A DNA stretch of 64,000 bases, taken from positions 4,808,501 through 4,872,500 of the forward strand of contig JAWRVZ010000030.1 of NCBI GenBank assembly GCA_037043235.1. The letters are read 5' to 3'. A program made the translations under genes and the position numbers. The notes under the pieces are model-generated. The model was not told the origin of the DNA. It was given only the letters and a program-made list of their open reading frames with translations, and ran no database searches. How positions within the stretch are numbered: the first letter of the stretch is position 1; each line of letters begins with the position of its first letter. The DNA comes from Rhodeus uyekii. Its lineage: Eukaryota; Chordata; Actinopteri; Cypriniformes; Acheilognathidae. Below, piece after piece: positions 32,209 to 43,428 of the stretch.

Positions 32209-33734
32209 CAGCGGCGAAAGTAAGTTTTGAACACCTCACCATTTTTCTTAGTAAATCTATTTCTAAAGGTGCTGTTGACATGAAATTTTCACCAGATGTT
32301 GGTAACAACCCATTCAAACCACACATGCAAAGAAATCATAGCATAGATGTCCGTAATAATACTTTGTACAAAAGCCTTTGTTGGTAACGACAGCTTCAAG
32401 ACGCCTCCTGTATGGAGAAACGAGTTACATGCCTTGCTGAGGTGTGATTTTGGCCCATTCTTCCACACAAACAGTCTTCAAATCTTGAAGGTTATGTGGG
32501 CGTCTTCTATGAACTCTGATCTTTAGTTGTTTCCATAGATTTTCAATTGGATTCACGTCAGGTGATTGGCTGGGCCATTCTAGCAGCTTTATTTTCGTTC
32601 ACTGAAAACAATTGAGTTTCCTTGGCTGTATGTTTGGGATCATTGTCTTGCTGAAATGTCCACCCTCGTTTCAGCATCATCATCCTGGTAAATGGCAGCA
32701 GAATTTTATCAAGAATGTCTCTGTACATTTTCCCATTCATCCTTCCTTCAATTATATGAAGTTTGCAAGTACCATATGCTGGAAAACAGCGTCACACCAT
32801 GATGTTCCCACCTCCAAACTTTACTGCCGATATGGTGTTTTTGGGGTGATGTACAGTGCCATTTCTCCTCCAAACATGGTGTGTATTATGGCATCCAAAG
32901 AGTTCAATTTTGGCCTCACCTGACCAGACTATATTCTCCCAGTATTCCACAGGCTTGTCCAAATGTTGTGTAGCAAACTTTAAACGAGCTTCAACGTGTC
33001 TTTTCTTCAGCAGTGGAGTCTTGCGTGGTGAGCGTTTATACAGGCCATGGCGGTTGAGTGCATTACTTAATGTTTTCTTTGAAACAACTGTACCTGCTGA
33101 TTCCAGGTCTTTCTGAAGCTGTCCACAAGTGATCCTTGGCTCTTGGACAACACTTCTGATAATTCTTTTCACTCCTCTGTCAGAAATCTTCCGAGGAGCA
33201 CCTGGTCGTGGCCTGTTTATGGTGAAGTGATGTTTTTTCCACTCATGGATGATGGCCCCAACAGTGCTCACTGGAACACTCAGACGTTTTGAAATCCTTC
33301 TGTAACCAATGCAGAATGTTTTACATAATAATCAGGTTGCAAAGGTCATGAGAGAATTTGATGCTTTTTAACCCATCATGAGAGGTTTCTTGTGCGATAC
33401 CTTTGTAACGAGTCCTTTTTATAGGTCATCAGTTTGAACCAGCTGATATTAATTTGCATTGACAAGGGGCACGATTGCTTTCTAAATACTGATTGTCTTG
33501 GCTTTCCATGCCTTTTTGCACCTCCCTTTCTTCATGTGTTCAATACTTTTTCCCTGTGTTATTTAACATTATTAAACATAACATAATTTACGGACATCTA
33601 AAGTTTGATTTCTTTGCATGTGTGGTTTGAATGGGTTGTTACCAACATCTGGTGAAAATTTCATGTCATCAAAGCCTTTAGAAATATATTTACTGAGAAA
33701 ACGGTGACGTGTTCAATACTTATTTTTGCCGCTG
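32209..33734 (-). mobile_element. Tc1-family DNA transposon, near full length
   Basis: Termini CAGCGGCGAAAGTAAGTTTT and, on the other end, ATTTTTGCCGCTG, flanked by TA (32207-32208, 33735-33736). Length 1526 bp, usual for Tc1. The block around acatctggtgaaaatttcat is repeated in inverted order inside each end (32280-32300, 33640-33665). Carries one transposase pseudogene on the minus strand. Confidence 0.93.
32440..33330 (-). pseudogene. Tc1 transposase, inactivated
   Basis: DDE-type transposase that would cut and paste its own element. Visible: helix-turn-helix region (SVPVSTVGAIIHEWKKHH), basic linker (RPRPGAPRKIS), LGL-like HTH 2, the region of the first Asp (NIVWSGEAKIELFG), second Asp (FQQDNDPKHTAK) and NPIENLW with the third acidic residue in another frame. 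The first catalytic Asp of the family's WSDE motif is Gly here. A frameshift near 32570-32580 separates the last segment, and the N-terminus is not open. Confidence 0.9.
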
Positions 33735-34119
33735 TACTTCCACTCACTGCTACAAATCTACACACCAGAATCTTGATTGTGTCAAGATGGCGCACATCTT
33801 GATTGTGTCAAGATGGCGGCGCGGCAGTAGTACGCAGCGGCCACTCCGGATACAAAACGGTGCTATTTCGTCTTTTTAACGCGACTTCACAACAGATATG
33901 GACATCGGCGCAACCGGTGTACATGTATTTCACCGCCACACACTACTTAATCTAAACAACAACACTACAGCCGTTCTACAACACGATCTATTGGAGAAGC
34001 TACGCGATCTCGGCGTGCTGCGGAGTCCAGGCCTTCAGTCATCGGCGTCGCAAGCGGTGTGCGAGAAAGCAGAAGCGCGGCAAGAGTGCGGGAGTCCGTG
34101 CCAGGCTAAGAACAAACCC

Positions 34120-34910
34120 TAGCCGGCCAGCTTTCCCGTCCATCCTGCTCTCCAATGTCTGCTCCCTGGACAACAAATTGGACTACATCCGACTCCAGCA
34201 AACTACTCGGCGTGAGTTTAGAGACTGCTGTGTCTTTGTTTTCACGGAGACATGGCTCAGCGAAAGAGTTCCGGACGCCGCCATTCAGTTAGACGGGCTA
34301 ACCTCGTTTCGCGCCGACAGAAATGCAGCTCTGTGCGGTAAGACTCGCGGTGGTGGCTTGTGTGTTTACATCAACACGGAATGGTGCAAGAACTCAGTGC
34401 TAGTCTCTAGTTACTGCTCATCGCAGCTGGAGTTTGTGACTGTTAGATGCAGACCTTTTTATTTGCCACGGGAATTCACTACCGTGCTCATTATCGCTGT
34501 TTACATTCCACCCAGCGCTAATGCCGGCGACGCGCTCTATGAACTGTATGGGGCTATAAGTGAATTGCAGAACTTTAACCCCGATGGACTGTTTATTGTT
34601 GCTGGAGATTTTAATCATGCAAATCTCAAGTCAGTGCTCCCTAAATTCCATCAGTATGTGGACTTTGCAACGAGGGGGAAAAACACGCTGGATCTTGTTT
34701 ACACAAACATTCCCGGCGCGTACAGGGCGGAGCCCCGCCGCCACCTCGGCTACTCAGACCACATCTCTGTTATGCTAATCCCGGCATACAGACCGCTCGT
34801 CAGACGATCAAAACCGGTTCTGAAGCAGGTGAAAACCTGGCCAGCAGGAGCCATCTCTGCTCTTCAGGACTGTTTTGAATGCACTGACTGGCACATGTTT
34901 AGGCAACTGA
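34120..34910 (+). pseudogene. LINE apurinic-like endonuclease domain
   Basis: Nicks target DNA for target-primed reverse transcription. The open frame begins before the first Met (34178) with SILLSNVCSLDNKLDYIRL. Motifs in order: FTETWLSE (catalytic Glu), YIPPSANAG, VAGDFNHANLK (catalytic D-x-N) and YSDHISVML (catalytic SDH). It ends at 34951 out of frame with the RT region, so a frame change lies near 34900-34930. Confidence 0.88.
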
Positions 34911-34926
34911 CGGCGACTCCACCAAC

Positions 34927-36750
34927 TTGGAGGAATATGCAACATCAGTGACCAGCTTTATTAGCAAGTGCATTGATGATGTCACTACCTCCAAGACCAT
35001 CACCACACGCTCCAACCAGAAGCCGTGGATGACTGCAGAAGTGCGTGCGCTACTGAGAACCCGTGACTCCGCTTTCAGGGCAGGCGACGAAGTGGGCCTT
35101 AGAATAGCGAGGGCCAAACTGTCCCGGGCCATCAGAGAAGCAAAGCGCGCACACGCTCAGAAAATCCACAGCCACTTCACGACCAGCAGAGACACACGGC
35201 GCATGTGGAAGGGCATCCAGAGTATCACTAACTACAGGTCAACTCCACCTACTTGTGACAGTGATGTCTCCCTCCCAGATGTGCTGAACGACTTCTACGC
35301 TCGGTTTGAGGCACAAAACAGTGTAACGGCAAGGAAGACCACCCCCGCCCCCAATGACCAGGTGCTGTGTCTAACCACAGCTGACGTGAGGAAGACCCTC
35401 CACAGAGTCAACCCACGGAAGGCGGCTGGACCAGACAACATCCCTGGTAGGGTGCTCAGAGGATGTGCAAACGAACTGGCAGATGTTTTCACAGACATCT
35501 TCAACATCTCTCTGAGCAGCACTGTAGTTCCAACGTGCTTCAAGACCACCACTATCGTCCCCGTGCCAAAGAAGTCCACTGTGTCCTGCCTCAACGACTA
35601 CCGTCCCGTTGCACTTACACCTGTCATCATGAAGTGCTTCGAGAGGCTCGTCTTGAGGCACATTAAGACCCTGCTGCCCCCCTCACTAGACCCCCTGCAA
35701 TTTGCTTACCGCCCCAACCGCTCAACAGATGATGCCATCAGTACCACCCTCCATCTGGCCCTCACCCACCTGGACAAGAAAAACACGTATGTTAGAATGC
35801 TCTTCATTGACTTCAGTTCAGCATTCAACACCATCATTCCCCAGCACCTGACTGATAAGCTGAACCTGCTGGGCCTGAACACCTCCCTCTGCAACTGGAT
35901 CCAGGACTTCCTGACTGGGAGACCTCAGTCAGTCCGGATCGGGAATAACATCTCCAGCACCACCACACTGAGCACTGGGGCCCCTCAGGGCTGTGTTCTC
36001 AGTCCACTGCTGTTCACTCTGCTGACTCACGACTGTGTAGCAATGCACAGCTCGAACCATATCATCAAGTTCGCCGATGACACAACCGTGGTGGGTCTCA
36101 TCAGCAAGAATGACGAGTCGGCATACAGAGAAGAGGTGAAACAGCTAACAGACTGGTGTAGAGTCAACAACCTGTCTCTGAACGTGGACAAAACCAAAGA
36201 AATGGTTGTTGACTTCAGAAGAGCACAGAGAGTCCACTCTCCGTTGAACATCGGCGGCTCCCCTGTGGAGATCGTACAGAGCACCAAGTTTCTTGGCGTT
36301 CACCTGACAGAGATCCTCACCTGGTCGCTCAACACCAGTCACACAGCAAAGAAAGCCCAGTAGCGCCTGTACTTTCTGAGAAGGCTGAGGAAAGCACACC
36401 TCCCACCCTCCATCCTCACAGTGTTCTACAGAGGGACAATTGAGAGTATCTTGAGCAGCTGCATCACTGCCTGGTTTGGGAACTGCACCGTCTCGGACCG
36501 CAGGACCCTGCAGCGGATAGTCAGAACTGCTGAAAAGATCATCGGGGTCTCTCTTCCCTCTGTCACAGACATTTACACATCTCGTTGCATCCGCAAAGCC
36601 ACCAGCATTGTGGACGACCCCACACACCCCTCACACACATTTTTTACCCTCCTGCCGTCTGGAAAACGGTATCGTAGTATTCGTTCTCTCACAACCAGAC
36701 TTTGTAACAGTTTTTTCCCCCATGCCATCAGGCTGCTCAACTCTATATAA
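34927..36750 (+). pseudogene. LINE reverse transcriptase
   Basis: Reads in one frame apart from a single in-frame TAG (36361-36363). Motifs: NPRKAAGPDNIPGRVL, NDYRPVALTPVIMKCFERLV, LQFAYRPNRSTDDAI, LFIDFSSAFNTI (catalytic Asp), GAPQGCVLSPLLF and the catalytic box KFADDTTVVG (F-A-D-D). After the stop, the conserved tail RLYFLRRLRKAHL and ends in IRLLNSI at 36750. Near-intact, so it moved fairly recently. Confidence 0.9.
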
Positions 36751-37299
36751 CCCACACAAACTGCACTACTTTGGACTGTTTCCAACAGACTGTTTTTACT
36801 ATCATTCATCTCTATTATTTATCTTTTTAAATATTGCACTGTCACTTGCATAATCACTTGTACTGGTCTACGTTACTGTCTTGTGCTGTCTGTTTGCACT
36901 CTGTGCACTTTATGTATATATAGAAGTTTATGTTTACTTTTTTACTTAATTCTTTTGTACTTATTCTGTGTACTGTTGTATGTGTCACTGTCTTGTGCTG
37001 TCTGTTTGCACCTTGTGCACTTTATGTATATAGGTCTTTTTTTGTTTATAGCACCTTGTTTCCTGGGAAACGTTGTTTCGTTTCACTATGTACTAGTATA
37101 TGGCTGAAATGACAATAAACTCCACTTTGACTTTGACCACTTTGACTTGAAACCTTTGATCGATCAATGAGCGACAACTCGTGGTTCCATCACAGAGAGG
37201 TAAAAGATCACTCACAAGAACATTTTCATTCACAGCTCCTTGCAGTCATAACATGACACACACACACACCACCTCACCTCAATCCCCCCCAAAAATGTA

Positions 37300-37470
37300 A
37301 AAAAAAAACTTACTCCCTCTATGCTTGTACTACTTGTGTATGTTCGAAACATTGTATTGTAAGCACTCTTATGTAGTTTTGTATCTTCAGGACAAATCGC
37401 TTTCTGTATTACTCAAATTGTAAGTCGCTTTGGATAAAAGTGCCTGCTAAATGAATAAATGTAAATAATT
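37300..37470 (+). mobile_element. SINE tail fragment
   Basis: Contains gtaagtcgctttggataaaa and gcctgctaaatgaataaatg, the common teleost SINE 3' segment. 37471-38120 is AT-rich with nothing recognised. Confidence 0.55.
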
Positions 37471-38124
37471 CTTGATTGAGTTTGTTTTACAGTTCTGTAC
37501 TGTGCAGTTTTCATATACTTACGAGGACAACTGAAAATTAGATGCACAAGCTCCACACATGACACAAAACTATTTTATAAGGACTAACTGGAATTATGAG
37601 GACAGTTCCTGTACAACACACATAAATGTCTTAAAGTGTATTAGAGGGACAAAAATGAAGTAAAGGGACACAGTAAACACATACACAACTAATACGTTGT
37701 GCATTAAGTGGACACACCTGATTATGAGGACATACGATTAGGTCACACACAGTATTTTTCAGTGCAAACACATCCCTCACCTGTGGGATCATACTCACAG
37801 ACACAACCATTTAAAATTATGATATTTTTCAATATTTTGTATGATTAGGTATATATGCAACTATGTGTTTTATACATTTCAAGGACCTGCTATTTGTGTT
37901 ATGATATCCATGTATGACCATTTAACAGACATGAGCCTTCAGAACGTGCATAACAGAACGTGCCTTCAGAGGACAAAGAGCAAAGTTTATTAATGTAGTT
38001 ATTAATATTACAACTATACAATTACATGAATCAAGTTACACATACATTTTCTTGTGTAACAACTAAAGAAAAGTTAAAAACATTTCATAAACAAATTGTA
38101 ATAAAATAGCTGAAAACAAATAAA

Positions 38125-38272
38125 AGAGATAGTTCACCCAAAAGTGAAAATTGTCGTTATTTCCTCACTATGTTGTTCCAAACCTTTATGATTCCCTTTC
38201 ATCTGTTCAACACAAAAGATGATATTCTGAATAAAGTATCCAAGCATTTGACAGTAGCCATTGACTTCCACT

Positions 38273-38310
<38 letters not shown>

Positions 38311-38365
38311 GGAAACCCGGATGTGACAGACAATGGTCACATTCTAAAAACGGTACTTCTGTAAC
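38125..38365. mobile_element. Partial GATAGTTCACCC MITE plus (AC)n tract
   Basis: Starts gagatagttcacccaaaagt like the TTAA MITE at 20500 but lacks the mirrored right arm. A (AC) tract of about 40 bp lies at 38273-38311. Confidence 0.6.
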
Positions 38366-38968
38366 ATCTAAACAGGAATCAGTTATATACCGTATTTTCC
38401 GCACTATAAGGCGCACACAAAAGACTTAATTTTTTTGAAAATGGCCGTGCACCTTATAGTCCGGTGCACCTTATATGTGGCTAGTTCCCCGATCTATACA
38501 ATTGTTTGTGTGTGATTTTGACAAGCGCTCAGCTTGATTGACTGTCGGACAATTTCACACTGACACAGGGGCAGTAGGACGCTGGCAGTGATAAACCAAT
38601 CACAGAACATTACTTAATACCATGCTTAATACCATGCTTACTTCCGCCATTGTGCTGCTGAGAGGAGAAACCTGAGAGATTGAGCTGAAATCTGACTCCC
38701 CTTTGCTCTGCGCTTCCTGGAGCATATTCCCTTATCAATCGATATTGTTTTCACACAGCAAACACCCAGAATGTGCAAGCAGGGTAAAGTTAGTTTTGTT
38801 TTTGATATTCATCACACATTCAGCATAAAATAGCAATAACTCTAAAACGATTCACTCAAAAAAAATTCTTAACAATGTATACTCATAGATACATATGTCT
38901 TAATGTTTCACAAGCTTCTTTTTCGTTATTTTCGCTGGATATAACGAGCACTGAGCCGCAAAACCCAT

Positions 38969-41900
38969 GGGTCAATATATAATTTTGGGAGATTTTGAGT
39001 TTGAAAAATTCTGGGAAAAAATATATTTATTTACAAAATATTATTATCTTACCTGATAAATCACCCCTGAAATATTTTATTTTTAGTCATTGCCAAGCTC
39101 AGGCATAATTTATTTCAGATATTTAGTTTTAAAAACAAGAAGTTTACTCATTATTTGGTCAACTATGTTACGGACAAAACCTATAAGGTGTAACTTTAAG
39201 TAAATGGCAGACATTTAAAAGAAGAAAATGTGTCTATTTACCTACATTTTCAATTAAAATACCCAATTAATTACGAAAATATACATTTTGTTCAATTGAA
39301 ACCCCAAATTTCAAGTACTGAAGTAACCAGTCTGTATATTTTGTTTCCAAACTGCTTGATTCATGATTTTTTCTTGATTAAATTATGCTGAGGTATATAT
39401 TTGACAGCTGCTAAATTTAATATCTAATATATATTTTAAAAAAACATAATGGTAACTTAACTGACAGCCCAGTATCATAGTTGACAAAAGTAACATAGTT
39501 GACAGGACATGACAAAGTAGGATGATGTATTTAACAAAAACAATCCTAAAATATATCAATTATTATATGTTAGCTAATTAATTGCATTTAATCAAGACCT
39601 GTTGAATATTTCATGACATTAAGGAGAAATGCAGACGCACATCAGTTTACAAGGATCAATCACAACAACAACAACAAAAGTATCAAAAACAGCACTTACA
39701 CAAAAATTCCACAATGTAAACATTTTGAAAATCTTGTTTGTGGAATAAAATACAGTAGTGCATTGTATTGAACAAAAAAATAATAGTGCACTGCAATAAG
39801 TAACAATAAACAAATAGTGTTTTATTCTATTGGTTAACAGAATAACTGTGCTGCATTGGATCAAAATTGTAATGGTGCAAACAGTTGTATCTCAAAAACA
39901 TTCATATCAGAACCCAAGTAAAACATTGGCATACCCTACAACTTCCAGGCACCCATGAAACCGGCGGAGACAGAACACACTCCCCATTTTCTAACCCAAG
40001 AACATGGCCAATTATTATGGTTTGTTTTTCAATTACGTTGTCAAGCTCATTCAAGTAATCTTTGAGTGTGTGTGTGTGCATGTGTGTGTGTATGTGTGTG
40101 TGTATTTATCTGTGCGTGTTTGTACATCAGAGGTGTATAGTCCAGGTGCCAGAAAATAGAAATCCTGTCTAGCAGCTGTTCCAACCATCACTAAACCAGC
40201 TCCTCTACCAGGTAGATGAGCTTGCTAGTGAAAACACCTATTCTAGATGACCTGGTGAATCCGCATAGTGCATGGTAGAATGGGGAGTCGTTGTGGCATC
40301 TGCTGTATGGACTTTTCCACTGTAGCCTCCTCAATGTAGAAGATCTTGACAGCTGTATTGGCGTTTACCAATGCACTGAAAAGATGTTTAGCAGTGGAAA
40401 TGTCTTCACCTTGGCTCACCAATCTGTCAGCTGTGATCTTCAGAAGGCCTCCTGCACCATCGGGGGCACCCTTTGCATGGCTGGCCTCAAAAAAGTTCCA
40501 AGTGCTCGCAGTGAAGCCCTGGTTGAACAATTCAGTTGTCAACATGTAAAAGTTGCCCTTCTGCCTGTATTTTGAGCAGGGACCATCACTGAAAAAGTGG
40601 ATAATTGACACTGTTGGGCATGTTTCCTTGAGATGGTTAAGTACTGGGGAAAGGTGTGCCCACATGGCAGGTGGACCCTTTTTTTGCATGGCGAAATTGT
40701 TGTGAAGCTCAAGTGGTCTTCCCCACCACAAATATAGAGGACCCCTGTATGAAAAGTTGCTTGTTGATGAGAAGAGGCAAAATGGACAGCTTGAATCTCT
40801 TAGTGAAACTTGCAAGAGTAGTTTTCAGAGAAATCAATGTGTATGAGGCATTCATTACTCTCCATGTTCCTTTTCAGCTCCATGTAGTAGTTAAACTGGG
40901 TCTTGATGTTGAAAAAGTGTCTTTTGAACTTTTTGAGCTGTTTCTGGAAAGTCTCAATCAGGATCTCCAAAGAACTCTCCATTTCCCTCTTCACAGTGAT
41001 ATTCACAGGCAACTTTTCTTTGCTGTCACCACTTTTCTTCTCTCTAAGGACAGTTTCAGTTGTCCACTGCACACAAGAAACTTGGGTTTGACCATCAGAG
41101 CCAGACTGAATCTTGCAGTTCTCGCATTCCACATACATGCATGGCTTTTCTGCAGCAGTTAATCGTGGCATTTGCCTGAAAACATGTTTACTTTTATAAT
41201 ATTTATTGCAAAGTATTTTATAGTTACTGTACAATTAGAATATTAAATTAACTCCTGTAAAAACTATAAGAACATGTGATGAATGTCAACTATGTTACTC
41301 TTGGTCAACTAAGTTACCTTTGCAGAGTAACATAGGTGACTGGTAACCTAGCTGACATTTTTGCTGTTTTTAAGGATAAAATCAAATCGGTTAGCCTAGC
41401 ACCAGACACCATATGCCATTTTACGGAGAGGTTCTTCTAAATATTATATTTACAACTGTGTAAAATTAAAATTTAAAGTTATTTATGAATTAATTGTAGT
41501 AACGTTGTTGACATATGAGAAGTACACATTTGCCCCAAGCACTACTTTAGGTGAAATAACTGAAAATGTGGAGGGAGAACATCCGTTGGAGTCTTTCTAG
41601 TTTTCTCTTCAGGAGGAAATGTCATCATGTGGAGCAGGTTTTGTGATTTGGAAAACACATTCTTCCTTGAGGGGTGTATTTGCTATCGATAACTTAGATG
41701 ATAGTGACTTCTCGGACACATATTCAATTTGTCAATTTCTACTGAAAATGTGACATATTGCCCAAAAAGACACATTGTTCACAATTACCTTAACTTAATG
41801 TAAATAATATAATTAAAACTGTTTTTGAATAAGTTTTTTAAATGTTTTTTTAGGTAATGAGATTGTGGTTGTAATTAATTTCGGACAGTTATTTAGTTGA

Positions 41901-42081
41901 CATTTTAGGGATATCTAGTAAATTTTTATGAAAAAATGATTATTTCCATGATAATTAACTATGTCATTTGTAAAGACAAGATCATGAAGAACACTGAAGA
42001 CTTTTAAAATTTTATTTTAATACGCATGTTTCCGAGATAAATCTCATGGACATGAAAACTCCTTCAATTATATATTGACCC
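38969..42081 (-). mobile_element. Candidate DDE transposon of unassigned family
   Basis: Bounded by a perfect 16-bp inverted repeat GGGTCAATATATAATT (38969-38984; inverse 42066-42081), about 3.1 kb. Sub-terminal 14-bp motifs GTAACATAGTTGAC occur at least nine times between the ends and the coding part. The minus strand carries a broken gene with three acidic motifs (HIDFSENY, HFFSDGP, KGAPDGAGG). I see no clear target duplication next to the 16-bp repeat, so the true ends may lie a few bases out. Family not recognised. Confidence 0.6.
40243..41172 (-). pseudogene. Transposase-like protein, broken
   Basis: Two open pieces on the minus strand: 41172-40800 (Cys-containing start KPCMYVECENCK, ending SNECLIHIDFSENYSCKFH) and about 40700-40243 (PPAMWAHLSPVLNHLK, SIIHFFSDGPCSKYRQKGNF, FFEASHAKGAPDGAGGLLK, ending RIHQVI). 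Between them are one stop (TAA in cactaagag) and a frameshift at an A-run near 40680. The spaced D/D/D motifs look like an RNase H-fold DDE/D triad; this is an inference. Similar proteins occur as uncharacterised repeats in fish. Not a functional gene. Confidence 0.6.
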
Positions 42082-42085
42082 TTGT

Positions 42086-42540
42086 AACGCGGTGTTACAA
42101 CTAAGCCGCATTGAATAGGCTGTATCAATAATCATATATTTTGCATTGTATTAACCTATTAAAACGTTTTTCATGTCATTACATTGTTCAAAGCATAACA
42201 ATGTAATAAATAAAAGAAGAAAATATATTCCATTCATAAGTTATGCTTATAATCATTAAGACTCAACTTTTATTAAGAAATAAAAATACGCCAATGAACA
42301 CCCATTGGATAACATGGTGTTACAACGAGCCCCGCTCACGGGGTAAGTTGTCACATTTCACTCCTTGCGCTTTTGGTGATACTGCGCAGAAACTGTAGGT
42401 GCGACGAACATCAAACCAGTGCTCATTTGTTGGAGAGGCTTGTGTGTTGTTTGTATAAAAATATAGTTTGTATAACCCAATTACTTTGTTCACTATTTGG
42501 CTAAAACCAAAAAGTGTTACGTTTGTCCCCGCGCTCCCCT
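42086..42540. mobile_element. Fragment of GGGAGCGC-ended DNA element
   Basis: About 430 bp nearly matching 53005-53432 (taagccgcattga, cattgtattaacctattaaa, actccttgcgcttttg). Its right end tgttacgtttgtccccgcgctcccct is the inverse of the left end of the other copy (gggagcgcagggcacaaag at 52640). The left half is missing here. Confidence 0.65.
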
Positions 42541-42814
42541 ACATGTAAATTTATACAAAGAAAATGAAATAATGTGTATAAAGGATGTGAGATGGATTAA
42601 AACTGTAAACTTCCTGAGGATGAGAGATAAAGACACCAGCAGAACTGTTGATTTCATAACATAATTCCTGACTCCCGTCGCGTGCATTCATTAATCCTTA
42701 GGCATATTCCCTTATCAATCGATTTTTTTAACACGGTAAACACCCAGAAAAGGGAACAGAAGTTTTGAATACACTTAAATTAATGAAATATGTATAAAGG
42801 TGTCATCCAATGAG

Positions 42815-43035
42815 TGCAATACAGAAGCAGGACTAGGAGAATAAATTCCAAACGCAAGAGCTTTATTCAAGGAAACACGAAAACCAAAATACCTGAAATA
42901 CAACAGAAACCGGCACTTCTTAGTGGAAAGAAGGAACATCAACACTCATCAAGCAACATGAACCTAGAAACGTTCATAACTGACAAAGCAGCACAAACAG
43001 CTGAGGAGATTTAGGATCAGACACAGATGCACACA
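42815..43035 (-). repeat. Possible LTR fragment
   Basis: gcaggactaggagaataaat and agagctttattcaaggaaac resemble the reverse-oriented LTRs at 46052 and 51529 in layout. No ends or target duplication found. Tentative. Confidence 0.3.
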
Positions 43036-43161
43036 CATAGACAAAAAAATATTGATTGATCAGCGAATATGCTCAAGGAAGTGTGTATTAATGAATGCAC
43101 ACGGGGGAGTCAGATTTTTCAGAGGAGTCCGATTTCGGTTCAACACCTGCATGTTTGATTG

Positions 43162-43228
43162 TGAAATTGCCCAGCTGTTCAATTCAGACACAGAAGATGA
43201 TGACTTTGATGGATTGATTAAAACATAA
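43162..43228 (+). pseudogene. C-terminal remnant of pogo-type transposase
   Basis: Reads AQLFNSDTEDDDFDGLIKT then TAA. An acidic LFNSDTE-D/E-F-G end just before the stop is characteristic of pogo/Tigger-type transposases in fish. About 200 bp from the element's right end. Confidence 0.55.
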
Positions 43229-43428
43229 TGTGAGTGTATCGTTATATAGTAGAATAAAGTTCAATAAAACTCACTGTTTTGCTTCCATTACCTTTTTTGG
43301 TAAACCATATGTTTTAGCAGGCGCCCTATAATGCGGTGCGCCCTATATATGGACTAAGTACAAAATAGACACATAATTGAGGCCGCGCCTTATAATCCGG
43401 TGCACCTTATGGGGCGGAAAGTACAGTA

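Larger units (their letters stand above)
33772..37150 (+). mobile_element. L2/jockey-like LINE, nearly full length
   Basis: 5' end with a tandem ~25-bp duplication (cttgattgtgtcaagatggc, twice at 33772-33818), an endonuclease region, an RT region and a 3' end of short repeats (ctttgactttgaccactttgact, 37118-37148). About 3.4 kb. One frame change and one stop keep it from being intact. The 3' UTR contains a duplicated block (cactgtcttgtgctgtctgtttgcac at about 36875 and 36985). Confidence 0.9.
38388..43428 (+). mobile_element. Pogo/Tigger-type element enclosing nested insertions
   Basis: Left end TACCGTATTTTCCGCACTAT (then aaggcgcac); right end gcaccttatggggcggaaagtacagta, an imperfect inverse. 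The sub-terminal ccggtgcaccttat block is repeated on both sides. At 43162-43228 a C-terminal pogo transposase remnant ends just before the right end. A ~50-bp block (gcatattcccttatcaatcg) is directly repeated at 38722 and 42712, flanking the nested material, so the interior may come from recombination between two copies. Confidence 0.7.

Noticed and set aside
39969..40120. Promoter-like or CpG features near 40 kb
   Set aside because: Only a TG-rich microsatellite tract is visible; no supported host gene starts here.
40291..41162. Plus-strand open frames opposite the DDE-like gene
   Set aside because: They are antisense shadows: the minus-strand reading has the conserved SENY/SDGP/PDG motifs and the plus-strand one has none.
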